Shown here in pieces: positions 15,748-24,007 of a DNA stretch of 33,306 nt. A model generated the notes under the pieces. The model did no database searches and was not told the DNA's origin. It worked only from the letters and a program-made list of their open reading frames with translations. Numbering within the stretch: position 1 is the first letter of the stretch; each line of letters opens with the position of its first letter. Position numbers and translations under genes: made by a program. This DNA comes from Deltaproteobacteria bacterium (lineage in GTDB: Bacteria; Desulfobacterota; Anaeroferrophillalia; Anaeroferrophillales; Tharpellaceae): positions 1 to 33,306 of the forward strand of contig JAFGVI010000070.1 of assembly GCA_016938065.1 (NCBI GenBank), in the 5' to 3' direction.

Positions 15748-18138
15748 TCAACCCTGCTGCAAAACCCTTCGAACCTCACCAAGAAGCTCATTTATCGAAA
15801 ATGGTTTGCTGACAACCCCTTTAAAACCATAATCCGCATAATGGGCGACTATGGGATCATTGGCATAACCACTGCAAACCACAACCCTGGCCCGGGGATT
15901 CAGGGCCAGAATGTGCCGCACCGCTTCCTCACCACCCATACCTCCGGGAACAGTCAAATCCATCAGCGTCAGATCAATTGGTTTATCTGAACTGAGGGAG
16001 TGCTGAAACACGGCAACAGCCTCTTCGCCATCGCCTGCTTCCAGAACATTGTAACCGGCGGCGGTCAGCATGCGCGCAGCGACGTTTCGGACCAGGACTT
16101 CATCATCCATGATCAACACGGGGCCGCTGCCGGACAACAGTGCATTTTTCCTACTTTTGACTGTGACCTCTGATTTTGGCGCAGCCGGAAGATAAACAGT
16201 CAGAGTCGCTCCGCAGCCAGGCTCGGACTGGGCGGTAATACAGCCGCCGTGCTTGCTGATGATTGAGTGACAAATGGCCAGTCCGAGACCGCTGCCTTTC
16301 TGCTTGGTCGTAAAATAGGGATCAAAAATATGAGGCAGATGTTCAGCCGGAATGCCGGGACCAGAATCCCTGATTTCAAGTTTGAGATATTCTCCCGCAA
16401 CCAGAGGGAGTCGATTGTCCTGGCCTTTATGAAAATTTTCGCAGCTGATCGCAAGGCTGCCGCCGCCGGGCATCGCGTGCACGGCATTAATGACTATATT
16501 CTGGATTACCTGAGCGATCTGGCCCGGATCAATATAGGCGTAAGCCAGATCTTCGGCAATTGTATAGTGACACTTTACAGCCGACCCTGAGAGGGCAAAG
16601 TCGGTGACCTCATGAATAATTTCGGCCATCGCAGCATTTTTCCTGACCGGCTCACCACCCTTGGCAAAAGTCAAAAGCTGCCGGGTCAGATCCCGGGCCC
16701 GAAACGAAGCTTTTTCAGCCTCATCAAGCAAAGCCAGGGCCTGGCTGTCAGCCTCAACATACATTTTGGCCAGATTGATATTACCGAGAATCCCGGTCAG
16801 GATATTATTGAAATCATGTGCAATACCACCGGCAAGCACACCGACCGAACCCAGTTTTTCAGCCTTTATGACCTGCTCGCGCATCATGTTTTCTTCGCGC
16901 ATATCCCGAAAGACCACAACCGCACCGTAAACCCTGCCTTCCCCATCAAGGATCGGAGCGCTGCCGGCGGAAATGGCTTTGAAACTGCCGTCTCGACTGA
17001 TGAGAAAGCCCTCTCGAAGCAGATCTTTCTGCTCAAGCCGCATAATTTTTTCGACAAGATCTTTCCCTGATTGAGGCTGCACCGCTTGCGAGGGTGAAGC
17101 TCCGGCACCATTTTTTTGCCCAGCCTTAAAAATCTCCGACAAAGGCTTGCCGAGAGCGCTCTCCTGGGACCACCCGGTCAGTTGTTCAGCAACTTTGTTG
17201 ACCAGATCGACCCGGCCCTCGGTGTCAGTCGTAATCACACCCGAGGTAATGCTGCGCAGGGTTACTCTGAGTCGCTCCTTTTCCGCAGCCAGGGATCGCT
17301 CCATGGCCTGACTATTGTCGATTTCCCGGTTCAGGCGGTGATTGGTTTCTTCCAGTTGAATCACTGAATCCGCCAGCTCCTTATGGGCCGAAGCAAGAAT
17401 GTTTTTCTGCGCGGCGATCGTATCGAGCATCAGATTAAGGATCTTGCCGAGTTGTCCCAGTTCGTCGTAGCGGTTCAGGGCGGCTCGTGTCTTTTCGTCA
17501 CCCTGACGGATCCGGTCAGCGACAACGACCAGGTGCTGCAGGCCCCGGGTAATGCCCTTGGCCATAAAAAAGGCAAAGATTGAGCCCACAACAATCGCAA
17601 GAACAGTATACCAGATCCCGTCTTTGAGAATGTCCCGCAGACTGGCGCTGATGCTCTTCTGGGAGATACCGATCCGGGCCCAGCCGATCAGGTGGCTGTT
17701 GGCCTGAATCGGAGCCGCGATATCAATCAGACTGTCATTAACGATCAATTGTCTTGGTTCCGGATCAGCGTCAAGCAGCAACCGACTTATCGGATCATCA
17801 ACATAAAGACCATTTCTATCCGGTTGACTGTGAGCGAGAACTTTGCCCTCCGGGTCAAGGATCATTGCATAGTGCAGATCGGGAAACTGAGACTGGGAGT
17901 TGATGACCTCTTCCAAGCCAACGACATCATTGGCCAACACCCAGGAAACACTGTTGGCGGCAAGGGTTTGCGCCAGACCCAGAGTCTGTCTGATACTCTG
18001 AACGCGAAGGAAATCACTTTGCCGGCGCACCAGATCGGCGACAAAGATGGTCATCAGCACCGCGTGCACCAGGGCTATGCCGAGAATCAACTGTCGCCGG
18101 ATAGATGTTGTCCAGATTTTTCTCAGCAAGCGGCTCAT
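15748..18138 (-). CDS. Membrane hybrid sensor histidine kinase (Cache-like sensor, HAMP, PAS, HisKA, HATPase, REC)
   Basis: A 796-residue inner-membrane kinase counted from the chosen ATG at 18138, which has GAGGTG eight bases upstream. A longer frame opens at 18210 but would overlap the PhnD-like gene. Two membrane helices (about 18-38 and 177-195) flank a periplasmic Cache/PAS-like sensor, followed by HAMP and coiled coil (about 196-290) and PAS (about 290-415). The HisKA motif GGIAHDFNNILTG has H441. The ATPase domain has N, G1 (DSGPGI) and G2 (GSGLGLA) boxes. The C-terminal receiver has D727 in MDLTVP and K778 in SKPF. It follows the PhnD-like gene by 22 bases, so it may read that protein's ligand state. 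Downstream receivers or HPt proteins in the cluster are possible partners. Confidence 0.92.
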   Translation of the reverse strand: MSRLLRKIWTTSIRRQLILGIALVHAVLMTIFVADLVRRQSDFLRVQSIRQTLGLAQTLAANSVSWVLANDVVGLEEVINSQSQFPDLHYAMILDPEGKVLAHSQPDRNGLYVDDPISRLLLDADPEPRQLIVNDSLIDIAAPIQANSHLIGWARIGISQKSISASLRDILKDGIWYTVLAIVVGSIFAFFMAKGITRGLQHLVVVADRIRQGDEKTRAALNRYDELGQLGKILNLMLDTIAAQKNILASAHKELADSVIQLEETNHRLNREIDNSQAMERSLAAEKERLRVTLRSITSGVITTDTEGRVDLVNKVAEQLTGWSQESALGKPLSEIFKAGQKNGAGASPSQAVQPQSGKDLVEKIMRLEQKDLLREGFLISRDGSFKAISAGSAPILDGEGRVYGAVVVFRDMREENMMREQVIKAEKLGSVGVLAGGIAHDFNNILTGILGNINLAKMYVEADSQALALLDEAEKASFRARDLTRQLLTFAKGGEPVRKNAAMAEIIHEVTDFALSGSAVKCHYTIAEDLAYAYIDPGQIAQVIQNIVINAVHAMPGGGSLAISCENFHKGQDNRLPLVAGEYLKLEIRDSGPGIPAEHLPHIFDPYFTTKQKGSGLGLAICHSIISKHGGCITAQSEPGCGATLTVYLPAAPKSEVTVKSRKNALLSGSGPVLIMDDEVLVRNVAARMLTAAGYNVLEAGDGEEAVAVFQHSLSSDKPIDLTLMDLTVPGGMGGEEAVRHILALNPRARVVVCSGYANDPIVAHYADYGFKGVVSKPFSINELLGEVRRVLQQG

Positions 18139-18160
18139 AGACGCACCTCGGGCAATAACT

Positions 18161-19105
18161 TCAAAAATCAATCGGCCTGACGTTTTGATTAAATTTCTGC
18201 AGAAACTCAAGCACCGGAAGATAAACGGCGTTATCTGCCGCTTCGAACCGGGAAAGCTCCATACGTTTCAGCCACTTTTTCCCCGGTTCATGCGTGTGCA
18301 GAGAAAAAAGCAACCGGCCAACCTGTTGCACCAGAGCCTCGGGCATATCGTTGCGCGCCACCAGGCCATTATTGGGCAGAGATGAGGTGGACCATTTAAC
18401 CTCAAGAGCTGCTTCAAGTTCCGGTCGTTCCCGAACCAGCGCCCGCCAGGGCGGCGGCCAGGTGGCTCCGGCCGCCGTATTACCAAGATAAACATTCATG
18501 ATCGAAGATTCCTGAGAACCGACATAGCGGATCTCTATATCATGCATTACCGCAAGGCCGTGGCTCTGCAGATAATATTGCGGCATCATAGTGGCAGCCA
18601 GGGCGGTGGCCGCCGGAAAGCTTACAGCTTTGCCTTTGAGGTCGCTGACCTGACCGATGCGGCTGTCTTTGCGCACCAGAATAATCCCGCGAAAATTTTC
18701 ATCATCGGCCATTTTGCCGAAAACCGTGTAACCATGTTTGAGGGAAATGAGAGTCTGGTAGGGATTGGGCAGAGCAAAGTGAAAGTGTCCGGCGCAGAGT
18801 TTTTTATCATAAGCGGCGTAACTGCGGGAGGCCTCCACTCTGAACACGGCATCGGGAATCTGTTGACTGAGAAAATCCGTAATCGGACTGAAAATTTCAT
18901 ACAATCGCTTCGGATTATGCAGAGGGTGAACCCCCAGAATATAGATCATGGCCGGGCGCGAGGGCGTCGGACTGAAACCGGGTGTGTACTCCGGCTCATG
19001 GCGGTTGTCACAACTGCTGAAAACAAAAACCGCGCAAACAATCATTACAATCAAAATAAAGTGTCTCTTATTATACTCCTGAGCCGGCCGGAAAAGCTGT
19101 TTCAT
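18161..19105 (-). CDS. PhnD-like phosphate/phosphonate-type substrate-binding lipoprotein
   Basis: A 314-residue periplasmic binding protein. The N-terminus has a basic-hydrophobic export signal ending in FVFSSC, a plausible though slightly atypical lipobox. Residues from about 55 on match the PhnD/type-2 phosphonate-binding family, for example LGVHPLHNPKRLYEIFSP, HFHFALPNPYQ and DLKGKAVSFPAATALAATMM. Members bind phosphate, phosphite, phosphonates or other small ligands. No ABC permease or ATPase is encoded nearby. Instead the next gene, 22 bases away, is a membrane hybrid kinase, so the protein may act as a ligand-binding sensory subunit and not in transport. A GAGGT ribosome site precedes the ATG. 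The ligand is unknown. Confidence 0.85.
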   Translation of the reverse strand: MKQLFRPAQEYNKRHFILIVMIVCAVFVFSSCDNRHEPEYTPGFSPTPSRPAMIYILGVHPLHNPKRLYEIFSPITDFLSQQIPDAVFRVEASRSYAAYDKKLCAGHFHFALPNPYQTLISLKHGYTVFGKMADDENFRGIILVRKDSRIGQVSDLKGKAVSFPAATALAATMMPQYYLQSHGLAVMHDIEIRYVGSQESSIMNVYLGNTAAGATWPPPWRALVRERPELEAALEVKWSTSSLPNNGLVARNDMPEALVQQVGRLLFSLHTHEPGKKWLKRMELSRFEAADNAVYLPVLEFLQKFNQNVRPIDF

Positions 19106-19162
19106 TTTTTATAACCTCTATACAGGGGCTACCCAAACAATCATAAATCTGACAAGCGCTTT

Positions 19163-21970
19163 TCAGCTATCGAGAATCCGGCGAACCTTTATTAATAAGG
19201 CTGAGACATCATAAGGTTTTTCGATAAAACACTCTTCGACAAACTTCTTGTCGTCCCGATCAACCCGATCACTGAGATAGCCCGAGGTAAAGAGAAATTT
19301 AATCCGGGGATGGGTGGCTGTCAACTTCTCACTCAACTCTTTACCACCCATCAAAGGCATTACAATATCTGTGAAAAGCAGATCAACAGGGTCCGGAAAG
19401 GCTTCGACCTGCAGCAGTGCATCGAGACCGTTTTCCGCCTCTATTACTGTATAACCGGCATTTCTCAGGATATTGCGGGCCATTATCCGGGCGGGCTCTT
19501 CATCTTCTACCAGCAGTATCACCTCATTTCCCCCGGAAACCGTTTCCGTATCTTTTACCTCAAGGCTTTCAGGCCGGCGCTCTTCAAGGATCGGCCAATA
19601 GATTTTGAACGTGGTGCCCTGCCCGATCTCACTTGCAACATAGATATTGGCATTATTCTGCCTGACGATGCCGAACACGGTCGAAAGGCCGAGCCCTGTT
19701 CCCCGGTGCTCCCCTTTAGTTGTGAAAAAGGGTTCGAAAATGCGGGCCATCACCTCCTCGGACATTCCGCAGCCATTATCTGAAATCTCTAGAAGCAGGT
19801 GGCGCCCGGGCCTGCTCTCAACGTGAGCACTGACAAAATCATCATCAAGCAGTACCTCGGAAACCCCGATGGATATATTTCGACCGGCAAGCAGAGGCAG
19901 ATTTCTAATGGCGTCGGCCGCATTGACAACCAGATTGATAATGATCTGTTCTATTTGACCGGGATCGGCCAGTATCGGTGAAAGATCATCTTCCAACTTG
20001 ATTTCGAAAGTAATGTCTTCCCCGATTAATCGTTTCAGCATTTTACTCAGGTCAGTTACCAGAGCGTCGACCAGAACCACCTCCGGCTGCACAACCTCTT
20101 TGCGGCTGAAAGCCAGCAGCTGACGTGTGAGCTTATGGGCCCGGTTGCCAGCCGCCTCAATTTCCACAAGATCTTTCCACAACGGATTTTCTTCCGTTGT
20201 CTGCATCATACCCAACTGAGCATGCCCTCTGATTACCGTCAGAATATTATTGAAATCATGGGCCACACCACCGGCCAGCGTGCCGATGGCCTCCATCTTC
20301 TGAGACTGATAGAACTGCTCCTCCATTTTTTTTAGATCAGTAGTATCCCTGAAGATAGTCATAGTGGAAACAGAACCATCCTCATTAATAACATGTGACC
20401 TGGAGATATGATAAGAACGGTCATCCTTCTGATCGACAAAATCCGATTCGAAAGGCTCATCCTGCTGAACTTTCATTACAGAACACCATGAGCAAGGCTT
20501 CTCAAAATCATGTAAGGCCCTATAACAGAACTCACCGGTCACATCCCGTCCGACCCTTTTTATCATTGCGGGATTCATGTACTCGATCCGATAATCCGCG
20601 GAACGGATATAAACCTGATCAACCATGGATTCCATCATCGAACGAAATTTATTTTCACTCGCACTCAGCTTTTCTTTTTCATCAATAAGATCCTGCTCCA
20701 CCTTGAGCTTATCCTGCAGCATCCGGTTGGCTTTGACCGCCATCTGGTCAAGTTCAGCATATTTTATCAGATCCCGGTTAATCGCGGTGCCGGATCCGCT
20801 CATATTGTTAAAAAAAGAGATAAAAAGTTTAAAATCATTTATAAGTTTCAAGCGTAAACGGCTAAAGAGAAACAGAAAAAAAGCGATTATCGCCACAGAT
20901 ATCAGGCTGAAATAGAGTATCTTTAACTTGGTGTAGTGATTTAATTGCGTAAGTTGTAAAGCGATCTCGTTTTCGACGTCATCGAGATAAATCCCGGCCC
21001 CGACCATCCATTCCCACTCTTTAACACCTTTCAAGAAGGAAATTTTGGGAGAGGGCCGGGCCTGTGAAGGTTTGTTCCATACATAACTAATAAAACCACC
21101 CTCCGGATTTTCAACAGCCTCTCTCTCCTTCTGAATCACTTTAACGCCGTTGGGATCGGTCAGCTCCCAAATGTTTTTCCCAATGAGTTGTCTTTAAGTA
21201 TCATTCATCAGGGTTGTACCATCATAAGCGACGACAAAAATATAGCCATCGGCATTGAGGCCGAAACGGATCGAAGCAATTCTGTCCAATAATTCTTTTT
21301 TTATCTGGCCCTCAACATCATCGACATATAAACCGGTACCGATAAACCAGTTACAGGACTCAAATCTTTTGACGTAGGATATTTTTTTATAGTGCAGTCC
21401 TTCCACGTTCGGTTTCGACCAGTAATACTCATAAAAACCTTCACCCGACTGTTTGACGATGGCAATCATATCCTTAATCACATAACGGCCGTGTGCATCG
21501 CGGACATTCAGCAGATTCAGCCCCTCCATTTGCGGTTTGTCGGCAAAAAGAAGCTCGACCCCATCCAGAGTGGTGGCAAAATAATAACCGCAGCCGTTGT
21601 CAAAGCGAATAGGCCTTAAGGCATCGTTAATAAGTCGCAGGATTTCAGCTTCATCGTTCGAGCTTTTATTCTGCTGATAAATATTTCGGGCGATGGCATA
21701 AGCCTCGTACAGCCTCATTTTAATTTTGTCTCGGGTCAGCTCCTCACTCTTCATTTTTTCGAAGTTAATCATATTGACAACGCTATCAACCTCGCGTTTG
21801 AATGTCTGTTTCTGCTGAGTGAGGTAATGTGTCCGCATCTGCGTCGCGCGATGATTGAAATCGTAGTAGGAAGCAGTAACATCAAAAATGACAAAACTCC
21901 CGCCCAACATTATTAAAATAATGACTCCCCACAGTTGAAACTGTTTGATAAAACTGTTTTTTTTGATCAT
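19163..21970 (-). pseudogene. Hybrid histidine kinase (tandem Cache, PAS, HisKA, HATPase, REC) interrupted by an in-frame TAA
   Basis: One frame, 936 codons including its end, encodes a complete sensor kinase but for a TAA at 21194-21196 (codon 259). The N-terminal 258 residues have a membrane helix (about 12-32), a first Cache unit ending FIGTGLYVDDVE, and the start of a second unit (GYIFVVAYDGTTLMNDT). After the stop the frame continues RQLIGKNIWELTDP and finishes the second Cache (WMVGAGIYLDDVE), then a membrane helix, PAS, HisKA (GGVAHDFNNILT), HATPase (DNGCGM, GTGLGLS) and REC (LFTDIVMP). The TAA falls inside the second Cache repeat, so neither half would be a normal protein. CAA to TAA is the simplest origin. 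A sequencing error or a recent mutation are both possible. Confidence 0.85.
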
Positions 21971-22063
21971 AAGCAGATTTTTCCAAAAAGGAAGCCGATC
22001 AACATTCGGTTAAACAGCTGATCGGCTTTCTCGGATACCCTCCAACATGACAACAGCTTGCCG

Positions 22064-23131
22064 CTAATTAACAAATGATTCGAGCGCCCGCCAGAAAGAG
22101 GTCTCCATTGTAAAAGAGTCCCCCATTAAAAGTTCCATATCACGCCAATACATTTTATGGCCGAAAAATCTCTGAATATAGGCTATGGGAACGTCACTGC
22201 TCTTTTTTAAAGCCATCAGTCCCCGAATCTCTTCCAGTTTCGGCGCCTTGTTTCGGTTAATGTTGATGATGATTGCTTTTTTACCACTCTTTATCAACCA
22301 TTTTAATGAGTTATCAAGATCGACAGTGGTATCTTCCGGATTAAAATAGCAGATACCCACGTTCATTCCGGCAACTAAAGCCCCATACATCAGTTTCATG
22401 ATGTCGGCGTTGATCATGGCTAACAATTCCCAGGCTTCTTTGCCATATTGAATGTTACAGGTATTGAGAACAGTCAGATAACACTCCAGATATTTGAGTA
22501 AAGAGGTTACCGCCGGCACGGCAACCGATTTTTCAAAAAAGAGGGCCAGGGCCAGGACATGATCGAAAAGATCAAAGAGATGAGGCTCAAAACTTCTATC
22601 GATTTTACATTGTGTCGTTTCTCTGTCAATCGCCACAATATGCTTTAAGATCTCTATGGCAGTATCGTAATCAATTTCGATTTCGGCAGCAACGCTACTT
22701 CGGCGTCCCGGCGCAACCGTTGATTTCTTAAGATCGCTGTCGGCGGCAGATTGCAGTAAGGCCTTGAGCTGCTCGATTTTACCGGCAAAAGGTTGAGCAG
22801 CGCCACTTTCGACAATAGACCTGATCAGATCAACGGACTGAAAAATTATCTCAATCATATCTCCGGTCAGCGTGCGCCATCCGCTCCGGGCCTGATCAAG
22901 CAGAGTTTCGGATAACTGGCTGATATCCTGAATCTCCTTTTCGCCGATAACTCCGGCATTCCCCTTAATGGTGTGGAATGGCCGGAAAATATCCCTTATG
23001 TAATCCAGGTTCTGAGGCTCGCCTTCAAGTTTTAATAATAAACGTTCAACCTCCTGAAGCTGATCCAGGAAATCTCTTTTGAATTCTTCCCTTACTTCAT
23101 TATCGATATCCGAATTCAATTTATTCCCCAT
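22064..23131 (-). CDS. HPt phosphotransfer protein with uncharacterised C-terminal region
   Basis: A 355-residue protein. Residues 10-120 form a histidine phosphotransfer domain with an intact active motif, FHTIKGNAG, giving H53 as the phospho-acceptor. A linker (about 125-140) leads to a ~215-residue region I do not recognise. That region has a helical middle part and a C-terminal alpha/beta part (GKKAIIININRNKAPKLEEI, then DVPIAYIQRFFG) that could be STAS-like. It lies nine bases downstream of a receiver gene and in the same operon as a CheA-like kinase that lacks a recognisable HPt motif. It is therefore a good candidate for that kinase's phosphate acceptor. No signal peptide or membrane segment is present. 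Confidence 0.8.
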   Translation of the reverse strand: MGNKLNSDIDNEVREEFKRDFLDQLQEVERLLLKLEGEPQNLDYIRDIFRPFHTIKGNAGVIGEKEIQDISQLSETLLDQARSGWRTLTGDMIEIIFQSVDLIRSIVESGAAQPFAGKIEQLKALLQSAADSDLKKSTVAPGRRSSVAAEIEIDYDTAIEILKHIVAIDRETTQCKIDRSFEPHLFDLFDHVLALALFFEKSVAVPAVTSLLKYLECYLTVLNTCNIQYGKEAWELLAMINADIMKLMYGALVAGMNVGICYFNPEDTTVDLDNSLKWLIKSGKKAIIININRNKAPKLEEIRGLMALKKSSDVPIAYIQRFFGHKMYWRDMELLMGDSFTMETSFWRALESFVN

Positions 23132-23140
23132 CCGCCCGCG

Positions 23141-23551
23141 TCATCCGGCATCTTTTATGGCTTTCAGGAAAACTTGAGCATCAATACTGAAACTCATATC
23201 CTTTCCCCCAGGTTTGGGGAAAACATAATCCGCACCCAAAAATTTTGCCCGGCGCACATTGCTGTCATTTTCATGCATGGTCCCGGAAAGAATGATAACT
23301 TTTGTTTTTGCATTAACTTTCCCGGCTTTCTGCAGAGCTTTGATCTCTCTTAAAGCTGTCAGGCCATCCATTTCCGGCATCTCAACGTCAAGACAGATTA
23401 CATCCGGCGCGAAGGCCTGCGCCTGTTCCACCGCTTCCCTGCCGTTTTTCACCCCAACAACTTTTTCTACAACGGAGACTTTTTCAACTAGTTTTTTCAA
23501 AAAGCCAAGCATTGTTGTGTTATCATCCGCCAGTAAAACTTTAATGCCCAT
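23141..23551 (-). CDS. Stand-alone response regulator receiver protein, CheB-receiver-like
   Basis: A 136-residue single receiver domain. The acidic pocket is LADDN (D9, D10), the phospho-acceptor is D55 in CLDVEMPEMDG, the switch residue is in ILSGT, and the conserved lysine is in FPKPGGKD. The KPGG ending and the ILSGTMHEND segment resemble the receivers of CheB-type methylesterases, although no effector domain follows. It lies two bases from the adjacent receiver gene and nine bases from the HPt gene, consistent with one phosphorelay operon. Output is probably through protein contacts. Confidence 0.9.
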   Translation of the reverse strand: MGIKVLLADDNTTMLGFLKKLVEKVSVVEKVVGVKNGREAVEQAQAFAPDVICLDVEMPEMDGLTALREIKALQKAGKVNAKTKVIILSGTMHENDSNVRRAKFLGADYVFPKPGGKDMSFSIDAQVFLKAIKDAG

Positions 23552-23552
23552 G

Positions 23553-23996
23553 TTATTCTTCTCCTTCTCTTTTTTTGGAAAAAAGATCTTTCAAGGCGTC
23601 TTTCCAGCGCTGAATCTTAGCTTCAGTGCTGTCAACGGCCTCAAGCAGCTTTTCCTTCTTCAGTGGTTTTACCAGAAAATCATTCGCACCCGCATCCAGA
23701 GCGTTTAACAGATTAATGGTTTCACTGTCTCCGGTGATGATAATCACCTGATGCGTACTCCGATTCTTTTTTATTTTTCTGGTTAATTCAATGCCATCCA
23801 TCTTTTCCATATAGATATCAGTGATAACAATGGGAATATTTTCTTTTTCGACAAGGATCAGCGCATCCTCGGCTGAATATGCATGATGCACTTTTCTGCC
23901 GGCCAGGTAATCATCTATCAGCAGATGAGCAACCGGGTCGTCATCAACAAAAAGCACGGAGAGTTTGGTTACAGGATTGTGCAGTTCTTTTGACAA
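23553..23996 (-). CDS. Response regulator receiver protein with charged C-terminal tail
   Basis: A 147-residue receiver protein. It has VDDDP (D18-D20), D60 in VITDIYMEKMDG, the switch T in IIITGDSE and K in FLVKPLKKEK. The ~30 residues after the receiver (EAVDSTEAKIQRWKDALKDLFSKKREGEE in register) are a highly charged helix and contain no DNA-binding domain. It lies 11 bases downstream of the CheA-like gene and almost touches the next receiver gene. A role as CheY-like output or phosphate sink is inferred from position. Confidence 0.9.
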   Translation of the reverse strand: MSKELHNPVTKLSVLFVDDDPVAHLLIDDYLAGRKVHHAYSAEDALILVEKENIPIVITDIYMEKMDGIELTRKIKKNRSTHQVIIITGDSETINLLNALDAGANDFLVKPLKKEKLLEAVDSTEAKIQRWKDALKDLFSKKREGEE

Positions 23997-24007
23997 AGTA
24001 GCCCCCC

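Noticed and set aside
18542-19114. A 190-codon + strand frame opposite the PhnD-like gene.
   Set aside because: It is a shadow of the PhnD-like lipoprotein gene, which has a signal sequence, family motifs and a ribosome site.
21194-21196. Recoding (selenocysteine or pyrrolysine) as an explanation of the in-frame stop.
   Set aside because: The codon is TAA, not TGA or TAG, and a kinase Cache domain has no reason to carry such a residue. A nonsense mutation or sequence error is simpler.
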